64,000 nucleotides of DNA from Marinimicrobium agarilyticum DSM 16975 (GTDB lineage: Bacteria > Pseudomonadota > Gammaproteobacteria > Pseudomonadales > Cellvibrionaceae). A program made the position numbers and the translations under genes. The DNA is taken from positions 1-64,000 of the forward strand of contig NZ_AUHU01000006.1 of assembly GCF_000423345.1 (NCBI RefSeq), read 5' to 3'. Shown in pieces: positions 1 through 6,243 of the stretch. A model generated the notes under the pieces. It saw nothing but the letters and a program-made list of their open reading frames with translations. It ran no database searches and was not told the origin of the DNA. How positions within the stretch are numbered: position 1 is the stretch's first letter; each line of letters begins with the position of its first letter.

Positions 1-288
1 CGGGGTGTTCAGTACCGATCGCAACAATACGTTGATTACCTGGCGGCACAAGGAGTTAGGCCGAGCATGAGTCGAAAAGGAAATTGCTGGGATAATGCCC
101 CGATGGAGTCGTTCTTCAGTCGTTTGAAAGTTGAGTTGATCTACGCTAAAGATTACCGCTCGATAGAGGATGCTAAATCGGGGATCTTTGCGTATATTGA
201 AATATTCTACAACCGCAAAAGAAGGCATTCAGCGAACGATGGCATGAGTCCAGTTGCGTTCGAGGAAAAGGCGGCACTGGCCGCATAG
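1..288 (+). CDS. IS3-family transposase OrfB, C-terminal fragment (5' end off window)
   Basis: The frame is open from base 1, so the start is upstream of the window. The visible 95 residues are the end of the DDE (rve) integrase core of IS3-group OrfB transposases. The diagnostic block SRKGNCWDNAPMESFFSRLK carries the last catalytic glutamate (in MESFF), and the typical YNRKRRHSANDGMSPVAFE tail follows. The protein would catalyse copy-out/paste-in transposition. Whether the whole element is intact cannot be judged. The stop is 28 bp before the inferred end of the element, as expected for this family. Confidence 0.9.
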   Translation, partial: RGVQYRSQQYVDYLAAQGVRPSMSRKGNCWDNAPMESFFSRLKVELIYAKDYRSIEDAKSGIFAYIEIFYNRKRRHSANDGMSPVAFEEKAALAA

Positions 289-316
289 TTAGGGTGTCTA
301 CTTTTTGTGGGGAACA
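1..316 (+). mobile_element. IS3-family insertion sequence, 3' part only
   Basis: This is the right-hand end of an IS3-family element whose left part lies outside the window. It holds the C-terminal half of the transposase and then a terminal sequence, positions 289-316, running from TTAGGGTGTCTAC to GGGGAACA. Read outward-in on the other strand it begins TGTTCCCCACAAAAAGTAGA, a typical IS3-group inverted repeat starting with TG. The exact boundary is inferred from that TG/CA rule. The next gene's TTG start is only 27 bp further on, so the element sits inside that gene's promoter region. Confidence 0.8.
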
Positions 317-342
317 CTACCATACACAATAAGGAGAGATCA

Positions 343-765
343 TTGAAATATATCATTGCTTTTGCTGGTTTGGTGGTATCGCTTTCAGCGTGGGCTGATC
401 CTATCACTGATATCAGCGGCACCAAGGAATTATGCCAAAAGGCAGCTAACGCTTTCGGCGCCGGAAATCCGAAAGAATCCTACGAAATATTAAAGCCGTA
501 TTGGCCTTTACCGGAGGAAGAGATTAGCAACCTCGCTTATCAAACAGAGTCTCAACTAAAGACAGTCGCCTCTCGATTTGGGAATATATTGGGATCAGAC
601 TTCATTGGTTCCCAAGAGGCTGGCGATAGCTTTGTTCAGCACACTTTCATTGGAAAGTTTGAAAAGCATGCGGTGCGTTTTATCTGCGTATTCTACAGGC
701 CAAAAAGCGAGTGGATAGTAAATGCCGTTTATTGGGACGACAGTACACAAAAGCTGTTCCAATAA
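343..765 (+). CDS. Small secreted protein of unknown function
   Basis: I do not recognise this family. The TTG at 343 is preferred because AAGGAGAG lies just upstream at good spacing and the product then begins with a clean signal peptide (KYIIAFAGLVVSLSAWA, cleavage after about residue 18). A longer GTG frame starting at 307 would begin inside the insertion sequence. The mature protein is about 122 residues with several aromatic residues and resembles small DUF-type secreted domains with an alpha-helical start and a beta-rich end (QHTFIGKFEKHAVRF, EWIVNAVYW). The upstream IS may have replaced the native promoter. Confidence 0.65.
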   Translation: MKYIIAFAGLVVSLSAWADPITDISGTKELCQKAANAFGAGNPKESYEILKPYWPLPEEEISNLAYQTESQLKTVASRFGNILGSDFIGSQEAGDSFVQHTFIGKFEKHAVRFICVFYRPKSEWIVNAVYWDDSTQKLFQ

Positions 766-860
766 GACTAAACATACGCGGCAATATGCCCCCTGTCGGG
801 CGACGGACGCCCGCAACCTCGCGTTTTCGTGTGCGGCGTACGAGTACATTGGAGTGTATT
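766..860 (+). repeat. GC-rich intergenic stretch with hairpin
   Basis: This gap between two small secreted-protein genes is more GC-rich than its neighbours. It has a six-base-pair hairpin (CGGGCG at 797-802, CGCCCG at 808-813, loop ACGGA). No T-run follows, so it is not a classical terminator. It lacks the GTTRRRY core of an attC site. The Shine-Dalgarno GGAG for the next gene lies at its right end. Confidence 0.4.
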
Positions 861-1226
861 ATGAGAGTGTTATTTTTAGCCTTTTTTCTTATGCTGGCGG
901 GCAAAGGGATCGCCAGCGAACTAAGCTGTGAAGATGTGAGCACCTTGAGTGCCGTTCACGCTGAAAATCCCGTGGTTAAAGTGGCTCCAGATTATCCGAA
1001 TAAAGGAACTCAACCACCTGTTTCCGGCTGTGCTGTGCTTACATTTTCGCTTGACCGCTCAGAGCCAGCTTCAACCCCAAAAAATATAAAAATTGAACAC
1101 GAAACAGGAAAAGTATTTGGCAAGTCTGCCAAAAATGCATTGGAAAAATGGTTATATATCAACAGAAACGTACCAGAATCTGATCGATATTACATAGTTT
1201 TTCACTTTGATCTGTCAGACTCATAA
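861..1226 (+). CDS. Secreted protein with a lone TonB C-terminal-like domain
   Basis: The start at 861 is set by GGAG about 7 bp upstream and by a clear signal peptide (RVLFLAFFLMLAGKGIAS). The mature part, about 100 residues, matches the TonB C-terminal fold pattern: APDYPNKGTQPPVSGCAVLTF, a variable beta strand, then FGKSAKNALEKWLYI, followed by a final strand. There is no membrane anchor and no proline-rich spacer, so it cannot act as a normal TonB energy transducer. Such free domains occur as periplasmic proteins of unknown role. Two cysteines (in SCEDV and SGCAV) could form a disulfide. Assignment is by pattern only. Confidence 0.6.
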   Translation: MRVLFLAFFLMLAGKGIASELSCEDVSTLSAVHAENPVVKVAPDYPNKGTQPPVSGCAVLTFSLDRSEPASTPKNIKIEHETGKVFGKSAKNALEKWLYINRNVPESDRYYIVFHFDLSDS

Positions 1227-1286
1227 AAAAGTGTAAAAGAGGCGGCATTTAGCCTTGGCTTCACGTCAATCTGCAACGACATCTTT

Positions 1287-1823
1287 TTAAAACCTATAGC
1301 CCAACGTCGCCAATACGTTGCTTTCGTTCTCATCCGATGCAGGACTGAACAACAGGGAAATGCCGACAACCAACCCTTGGGATTTGGGACCCGCCGCAAA
1401 GTAGTGATAAGTGGCGCCTCCACCATAGCGGGTAACCAGAGATTCCTTTCGGCGCGGAGCATCCTCCCAGCGGGTATCGGCGCCCACGGCCCCAGCATAC
1501 AAGCCCAGACCATGATTACCAGAATCCGGAAGAATAATATCCGTTCTGATCAAACCTATACCTACGCCATAGGCAATATCGCTATCTTTCTGCCCGTCAT
1601 AGTCACTTCTATATGCCGAAATGACACCCAACGATAGGTATCGATAGTTGTTCTCATCGACTTGGGCTATATTGAACCCCAAGCCACCAAATAGCGCTCC
1701 GTATCCCACCCCTATTGATAGCCTGCTGGTGTCGCGATCGTCGTCGCTCGAAGCGGGTACCGAAAGGCCTAAAACAAAAAATATGAGTAAAAATTTTCTA
1801 GAACGTTTATATGTGTCATTCAT
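1287..1823 (-). CDS. Outer-membrane beta-barrel-like protein
   Basis: The product has 178 residues with a signal peptide (KFLLIFFVLGLSVPASS) and a strong Shine-Dalgarno, GGAGGAG, 7 bp before the ATG. The mature part alternates glycine and aromatic/hydrophobic residues (IGVGYGALFGGLGFNIAQ, YGVGIGLIRTD) and ends in a C-terminal strand finishing with ...LGYRF. That terminal phenylalanine is the usual Bam recognition signal of outer-membrane barrels. An 8-stranded barrel is likely; the ligand or role is unknown. It is transcribed against its neighbours, which is uncommon inside cassette-like arrays. Confidence 0.6.
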   Translation of the reverse strand: MNDTYKRSRKFLLIFFVLGLSVPASSDDDRDTSRLSIGVGYGALFGGLGFNIAQVDENNYRYLSLGVISAYRSDYDGQKDSDIAYGVGIGLIRTDIILPDSGNHGLGLYAGAVGADTRWEDAPRRKESLVTRYGGGATYHYFAAGPKSQGLVVGISLLFSPASDENESNVLATLGYRF

Positions 1824-2399
1824 ATAAGACTCCTCCGTGTGATTCCTTGTCAGTTGTCGCTATTGTGGCACAGCCCCCCACCCAAGAATATGACATAGCG
1901 CATACTCTACATCCGGCTCCTTGAACTAGCCCGACCCTTGCTCGACCCGTCGAATTTCTCTTCAGGCAGGCGAAAGCACTGCTTAGGAGAAGTAGACGTT
2001 CGGTTTCACACTCAGGACGAAGTTCTCTGATCCGGCCACCGCCACATAGGTGTATCCAGAATCCCCGTGTCAACGACCTTGGTCTGCCCAAGCACCTTAT
2101 CCAGTCTGAGAGAGCTGCATTCATGGAGTTCTTCCAACGCTTCGGGCTTCATGCTCGTTAGCCTGCTCGGCCGGCGACAGAAGCCTTTAGGCTTGCCAGA
2201 AGGCATTTTATATGGCAACTTACGTCCAAAGATATCAGCCGATACGGCCGCTGCGTTTCCACAATGCGCGAATGACTACGAGGGATTGCATGCTTTCCGC
2301 TCCCTTATCAAAAAATTCCGGAAAGAACAAATAGTTCCCAGAATAGACGGAATGATATCGAGCATGCGCAGTATCACAATGTTAAGCACAGAGGGATCT
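1824..2399. other. 576-bp stretch without a convincing gene
   Basis: Frames here are short, start without Shine-Dalgarno sequences and have composition unlike neighbouring proteins. A minus-strand frame at 2012-2218 contains a protein-like run (MKPEALEELHECSSLRLDKV) that could be a decayed gene remnant, but I cannot assign it. A frame upstream of 2400 is in phase with the next gene but looks non-coding. The only regulatory feature I can support is the promoter-proximal region of the beta-barrel gene at its left end. Confidence 0.4.
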
Positions 2400-2717
2400 A
2401 TGTCCGATATAGCCAAAACTCCTGAGCCGCCATACTATGCCGTTATATTCAGTAGCCATCGCACCGAAGATGACGACGGATACGGGAAAATGGCGGACAG
2501 AATGTTGGAGTTAGCGGAAAGACAGCCGGGCTTTCTTGGGGTCGAGTCGGTGAGAGAGGAGCTGGGCATCACTGTGTCCTACTGGGAGAGCCAGGAGTCG
2601 ATTTCCCAATGGAGAAGGAATGCGGAACACCGAGAAGCTCAACGGCTTGGTCGCCAAAAATGGTATTCAAGCTTTCGAGTTCGCGTGGCAAAAGTGGAGC
2701 GTGAATATGGCATTTAA
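2400..2717 (+). CDS. Antibiotic-biosynthesis-monooxygenase (ABM) domain protein
   Basis: The product has 105 residues, the usual size of single-domain ABM proteins, dimeric ferredoxin-like folds found in monooxygenases and haem-degrading enzymes. It has the family pattern: a first strand (PYYAVIFSSHR), a helix (YGKMADRMLELAERQPGF), LGVESVR, a strand with SYWESQESISQWRRNAEH, and a late helix with REAQRLGRQKWY. The ATG at 2400 follows GAGGGA and is chosen over an in-phase extension back to 2067, whose residues do not look like protein of this family. Substrate is unknown. The stop codon lies in TTTAACAAAG, which faintly resembles an attC end. Confidence 0.75.
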   Translation: MSDIAKTPEPPYYAVIFSSHRTEDDDGYGKMADRMLELAERQPGFLGVESVREELGITVSYWESQESISQWRRNAEHREAQRLGRQKWYSSFRVRVAKVEREYGI

Positions 2718-2820
2718 CAAAGTAATTATGTACGCGCACCTCTTGAACCGGACAAGTTTAACGCTGCTTTGAAGATAAAAGTTTATTGTATACTGCGGCT
2801 TTAGCTGAAAGCGAGTCTTT

Positions 2821-3081
2821 ATGGATATCGAGGTTTGCAAAAATCCAAGTTCGACTGATGTCGAATTGATAATGACTGGACTCAAGGAATTCAATAAAGC
2901 GTTCGGCACAGAAGATAACCATAACCAAGTAGGAATTTTTGTCAGAGATATTTTCCTAGACACCTTCTCTTTTCAGTGCACGGAGTTTTACGAAAGTCTA
3001 GGATTCGACTGTTTCGGCTGCCTCCGAAACTACCCGAAGCAAGGAATTAGCAAACTCTTTTACCATGCTACTATTAGCTAA
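2821..3081 (+). pseudogene. GNAT acetyltransferase with internal deletion
   Basis: The first 43 residues (MDIEVCKNPSSTDVELIMTG onwards, through NQVGIFVRD) and the last 40 (IFLDTFSFQCTEFYESLGFD, then LRNYPKQGISKLFYH) match the start and end of a familiar GNAT subfamily. The middle is missing: the family normally has roughly 50 more residues including the acetyl-CoA pyrophosphate loop (R/Q-x-x-G-x-G/A). The reading frame is preserved across the junction near 2949, so a short protein could be made, but it could not bind acetyl-CoA in the usual way. An attC-like site follows immediately. Confidence 0.75.
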
Positions 3082-3116
3082 CACGCGGCTGTCATCCAGG
3101 CAGTCGGACGTTATGT
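3078..3116 (+). other. attC-like recombination site, short
   Basis: The stop codon region of the broken GNAT gene runs into GCTAACACGCGGCTG, and 38 bases on the sequence ends CAGTCGGACGTTATGT. The ends pair imperfectly: TAAC with GTTA, then CG, then CTG with CAG. The last 12 bases (CGGACGTTATGT, 3105-3116) recur exactly at the end of the next gene. It is shorter than the usual minimum for attC sites, so it may be degenerate. Its core GTTATGT deviates at one position from GTTRRRY. Confidence 0.5.
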
Positions 3117-3122
3117 TTCCCG

Positions 3123-3560
3123 ATGATCATAGACCGTATACAAAAATTACCTAAGGACTTTCATCTCTTGCTAGAAGAGAGCTTGGGGGCAAACTTTGGA
3201 GCACTTCAAAGGCTTCAAAATTTGTATATTGGCGGTAAAAATACATTTGCAAAGCCAGGAGAAGGGCTATTCGTGGCTAGAATAGACGGTAAACTCGTTG
3301 GCATTTGCGGTCTAAACATTGATCCATACCAGGAATCCACTGAAGTGGGGAGAGTGCGTCATTTATATGTAGCTGAAACGCATCGCCTGAACGGAGTTGG
3401 GAGAAAGTTAGTCTCGGAAGTCGAAACCTACGCTCGAGGAACTTTTCGCAGCCTTCAACTTTATACAGATGACCCGAACTCAAGTGCATTCTATTTAGCT
3501 ATAGGTTATAAAGAGGGCGGCATAGGCAAGGCTTCACATGTTAAAAAACTTCAACCATAA
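3123..3560 (+). CDS. GNAT-family N-acetyltransferase (cassette-borne)
   Basis: The 145-residue protein is a full-length GNAT fold. It has a first helix pair, strands FVARIDGKLVGICGLNI, and motif A at about residues 77-97 (VRHLYVAETHRLNGVGRKLV), whose R-x-x-G-V-G loop binds acetyl-CoA. FYLAIGYKEGG follows as the usual C-terminal motif. The acceptor substrate is unknown; such cassette-borne GNATs acetylate antibiotics, polyamines or proteins. The gene lies 6 bp after one attC-like site and its TAA stop is inside the next (3556-3653), which is the layout of an integron gene cassette. No promoter of its own is seen. Confidence 0.85.
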   Translation: MIIDRIQKLPKDFHLLLEESLGANFGALQRLQNLYIGGKNTFAKPGEGLFVARIDGKLVGICGLNIDPYQESTEVGRVRHLYVAETHRLNGVGRKLVSEVETYARGTFRSLQLYTDDPNSSAFYLAIGYKEGGIGKASHVKKLQP

Positions 3561-3653
3561 CAACCGTATTCGCCACTTCGTGGCTGGGACGGCTTTTACT
3601 TCGCTCGTTCCTCGCTACGTTACAGCCAACCGCCCCGTATACGGACGTTATGT
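3556..3653 (+). other. attC site (59-base-element type) of an integron cassette
   Basis: The 98-base element starts ACCATAACAACCGTAT at the GNAT stop codon and ends ATACGGACGTTATGT. The ends are inverted repeats: ACATAACGTCCGTAT, the complement of the right end, aligns with CCATAACAACCGTAT. An inner pair, GCTGGGACGGC and GCCAACCGCCCC, forms the L-box stem, with a variable centre between them. Length, bulged imperfect symmetry, overlap with the stop codon and the repeated CGGACGTTATGT end fit attC. The core GTTATGT has T where the consensus has a purine. Confidence 0.75.
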
Positions 3654-3658
3654 ATCCA

Positions 3659-3687
3659 AGTTTCCCAAGAAAAGTAGACACACCTAA
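3659..3687 (+). repeat. Possible relic of an IS3-type inverted repeat
   Basis: GTTTCCCAAGAAAAGTAGAC followed by ACACCTAA closely resembles the inward-reading terminal repeat of the IS at the left edge (TGTTCCCCACAAAAAGTAGA, then CACCCTAA). AAAAGTAGACAC is identical in both. It begins 6 bases after the attC site ends. No transposase remains beside it, so it may be the scar of a related element or a chance match. Confidence 0.4.
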
Positions 3688-3711
3688 TCCCCACTTACTA
3701 GCCGCCGACCT

Positions 3712-4206
3712 TTATCTGCTCAGAGAGGTATCGGCCACTGCCACGTCAAGGGCGGCAATATCGATCTTCTTCATTGTCATCATCGCTTCGAAGGCGCGCT
3801 GGGCCTCGGCCGCATCATCGCTCGTGACCAGGTCAAGGAGCCGCTGCGGCGTGATCTGCCACGAAAAGCCCCATCGGTCCTTGCACCAGCCACAGTCGCT
3901 CTCCTCGCCGCCATTGTCGATGATGGTATTCCAGTAGTGGTCCGTCTCTTCCTGGTTCTCGGTGACTACCATGAAGCTGACGGATTCATTCGGCGAAAAG
4001 TTCGGACCCCCGTTAAGGCCGATGAACGGCCGACCGAGTACTGTAAATTCGACCGTTAATTCAGTCCCTCCCTGACCGCCAGGAAAATCACCGGGGGCGG
4101 TGTTGACCCGGTCGACAGAGCTGTCGGGAAAGGTCGCGGCGTAGAACTCGGCCGCCTTGCGGGCTTCGCCGTGGTCGAACCACAGGCAGGTAACGAAATT
4201 AGTCAT
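3712..4206 (-). CDS. VOC-family protein, PhnB-like (3-dmu-9_3-mt)
   Basis: The 164-residue protein belongs to the PhnB-like branch of the vicinal-oxygen-chelate superfamily, often annotated 3-demethylubiquinone-9 3-methyltransferase although that activity is not established for the family. It shows the typical start [20 protein letters not shown], the central [11 protein letters not shown] and the [11 protein letters not shown] motif near the end. It is expected to be a cytoplasmic dimer. It lies 15 bp after the 4222-5016 gene, so the two VOC genes form one transcript. The substrate cannot be read from the sequence. Confidence 0.85.
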   Translation of the reverse strand: MTNFVTCLWFDHGEARKAAEFYAATFPDSSVDRVNTAPGDFPGGQGGTELTVEFTVLGRPFIGLNGGPNFSPNESVSFMVVTENQEETDHYWNTIIDNGGEESDCGWCKDRWGFSWQITPQRLLDLVTSDDAAEAQRAFEAMMTMKKIDIAALDVAVADTSLSR

Positions 4207-4221
4207 ATCGGCTCCTGTATT

Positions 4222-5016
4222 TTAGTGTCTTGCGCCCACCAGGGCGAACAACGCTCCCTGGGGATCGAACCCTTTGACCATGAAGTCTCCACCGGGAATT
4301 TCTTCGGGCCCGAGGATGATCTGTCCGCCATGGTCAGTGATGGCCTTACAGGCGAGGTCAATATCAGCGCAGCGGAAATAGTAATGCCACATTGGTATCG
4401 GCATGTCTTTCGGTTTGGGCATGATGGCGCCAATCACTCCGTTGTGGCGGATAAATTCGTAGGCTCCCATCGGGCCCATATCCATCTCGCCGTCTTTGGT
4501 CCAGCCAAATGCCTTGAAGTAAAAGGCCTTGGCGGCTTCAGGGTCAGTGGTAATCAGTTCATTCCAGGCACAGTGTCCCACGCGGGGTTTGTCGGAGGCA
4601 AAAGCCAGACTGGTCTCATTGCTGCTGCCCTTCATGACATAAAAGGGAGTGCCCTGCGGATCGTTGACCATGGCGAAACGTCCGACATTGGGAACATCGG
4701 TCGGGGGCAATTGAACACTGCCACCCCTCTCGACGATGTAGGCGACCGTCTGATCGACATCGTCCACGGCGATATAACCCAGCCACACAGGCTTCGCGCC
4801 GCTTTGGCACATCTCTTCGGTCAGTTGCATCAGGCCCGCGACATCACGCTGTCTCCCCGCTTCCTCGTCCTGGACGCTGAGAATGCGGTAGTCTATATCG
4901 GGTTGGCCACTGTCGGTGGCCTGCCAGTCCAGAATGGCACTATAAAAGGCCAGCGCGGCCTCGCTATCGGTGGTGAGCAGTTCGTACCAGATAAATTCGC
5001 CGTGTTGGTTGGGCAT
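4222..5016 (-). CDS. Two-domain VOC (glyoxalase/bleomycin-resistance) protein
   Basis: This 264-residue protein has two tandem glyoxalase-fold halves, about residues 5-130 and 140-262. Each opens with a matching motif (GEFIWYELLTTDSEAALAFY and GHCAWNELITTDPEAAKAFY) and each ends with DPQG-x-x-F. This architecture is that of CFP-30B/hydroxylase-like VOC proteins, which bind a metal or small molecule; the activity is generally unknown. It is the first gene of the two-gene VOC unit. The ATG follows AAAAGGAGAAAGCC on the minus strand, a good ribosome-binding site. Confidence 0.85.
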   Translation of the reverse strand: MPNQHGEFIWYELLTTDSEAALAFYSAILDWQATDSGQPDIDYRILSVQDEEAGRQRDVAGLMQLTEEMCQSGAKPVWLGYIAVDDVDQTVAYIVERGGSVQLPPTDVPNVGRFAMVNDPQGTPFYVMKGSSNETSLAFASDKPRVGHCAWNELITTDPEAAKAFYFKAFGWTKDGEMDMGPMGAYEFIRHNGVIGAIMPKPKDMPIPMWHYYFRCADIDLACKAITDHGGQIILGPEEIPGGDFMVKGFDPQGALFALVGARH

Positions 5017-5292
5017 GGCTTTCTCCTTTTTGGCTGAGGGGTGAGTGCTATCACTGTCCTAGTCGATGGCCAGGGGATGATTTCGACAGGGCCATCATAG
5101 ACAATACTGATCTGACCGGCATAGTCGATATGCTCTCATTTCAACCTCTCGAATGTTGTCGAGCCTGATAGCGGCCAAGGCTCGTAAGCAATGCTTTCCC
5201 GTTCTTCACACTATAAGCCTCGGCGGCAGGTCCGGGGAACTATCAAAGCGCCGGCCAGTCCGTGAAGACTCGACCATCACGCCAGTTGTTTT

Positions 5293-6081
5293 ATGGATCA
5301 AGCTCTACCGGCACAGGATGTGTGCCCTCTGCACCTGTCTTCCATGGCCCAAGAGGGCGCTCTAAGCGAGGATAAGCCTTCGCGCCAGGGCGCCCGAAAA
5401 ACTCTGTGGCTCACCTTACTGGCCTCCGTGTTGGTGCACGCCACCCTGCTGACGCTATGGACTCCCCGGCCAGCAGCGGTGAAGGCAACCGCCACCGCGC
5501 CGAGCCTGCGCATCAATCTCACTACCGCCGCGACAGCCCCCGCGACGGCAAAAGCCGCACCGGAGCAGGAGTCCCCGGCGGCGGAAGAGCCCATCACATC
5601 AGCCCCACCACCTGAAAGCACAGCGGTAGCAGAAACCGAGCTGGAGCAAGACTCTCTGGCGGCGGAAGAACTCAGCTCACCAGAAGTTCCCCCGTCACCT
5701 GAAAACACAGCGGCGACCGAAGAGATTACCCAGCAAGGACCCCGGCTTGATATTCACGCTCTGGATATAACTCCGCACCACCTACCTGCCACCAGCGAAT
5801 CACCTCCTGGCAATGTGTTTCACCCGGGCCTCAGGGACCAGATCAGAAACGCCCGCACCAGGCGCGAACGCTTGCAGAACACCGCAACGTCCGACCTTTC
5901 CAGTTGGCAGGATGCCTCCGGCAAAACCTGGGTAGACCTCGGCGATGGCACTTGCATGCGTAGCGCAGATGATAAGTGGGGAACAACAACCGGCTGGGAG
6001 CTACCAACCCGCTGTAAAGGGCAATTAACCGAGGGGGAGAGTATGCTGCGCGCTATGCAAAGAACACTGGATCGCCACTGA
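5293..6081 (+). CDS. TonB-like membrane-anchored protein without a TonB C-terminal domain
   Basis: An N-terminal cytoplasmic stretch precedes one membrane segment (TLWLTLLASVLVHATLLTLW, about residues 37-56). A long Ala/Pro/Glu/Thr-rich periplasmic spacer follows (about 60-150), then a compact end with two cysteines (GDGTCMRSADD, PTRCKGQ). Anchor and spacer resemble TonB or TolA, including the SxxxH-like SVLVH found in TonB transmembrane helices, but the C-terminal 100 residues do not match TonB. A role in linking an ExbBD-type motor to the periplasm is a guess. No strong Shine-Dalgarno is seen; ATG 5344 is an alternative start. Confidence 0.6.
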   Translation: MDQALPAQDVCPLHLSSMAQEGALSEDKPSRQGARKTLWLTLLASVLVHATLLTLWTPRPAAVKATATAPSLRINLTTAATAPATAKAAPEQESPAAEEPITSAPPPESTAVAETELEQDSLAAEELSSPEVPPSPENTAATEEITQQGPRLDIHALDITPHHLPATSESPPGNVFHPGLRDQIRNARTRRERLQNTATSDLSSWQDASGKTWVDLGDGTCMRSADDKWGTTTGWELPTRCKGQLTEGESMLRAMQRTLDRH

Positions 6082-6085
6082 CCGT

Positions 6086-6145
6086 GACAAAGGGCGATTA
6101 ATAGATAAATATAATCAATAACTTAATATCAATAGCCTTTGTGTC
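6086..6145 (+). repeat. Imperfect inverted repeat after the TonB-like gene
   Basis: GACAAAGGGCGATT (6086-6099) and AATAGCCTTTGTGTC (6131-6145) pair at about 12 of 14 positions around a very AT-rich 31-base loop. It begins 5 bases after the stop codon at 6081. It could stabilise the 3' end or terminate transcription, but it lacks a T-run. The AT-rich loop could also hold a promoter for the next gene. Confidence 0.4.
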
Positions 6146-6243
6146 AGCTCCAATTCTGGTAAGGAGGCTTTGGCATGCGTACAAGGGTTATACTGGTGAG
6201 TTCGACGAGTCGTGGTGATGATTAGGAGTGTATCGAGGGTGTC

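Noticed and set aside
766-860. Possible attC site between the first two secreted-protein genes
   Set aside because: It has a GC-rich hairpin but no GTTRRRY-type core and no paired R boxes, and it does not share the CGGACGTTATGT end.
2713-2766. Possible attC after the ABM gene
   Set aside because: TTTAAC at the stop and GTTTAAC downstream look suggestive, but the ends do not pair well and inner L boxes are missing.
4171-5037. Plus-strand open frame (288 codons) opposite the VOC gene
   Set aside because: Antisense to a well-supported two-domain VOC gene with matching tandem motifs.
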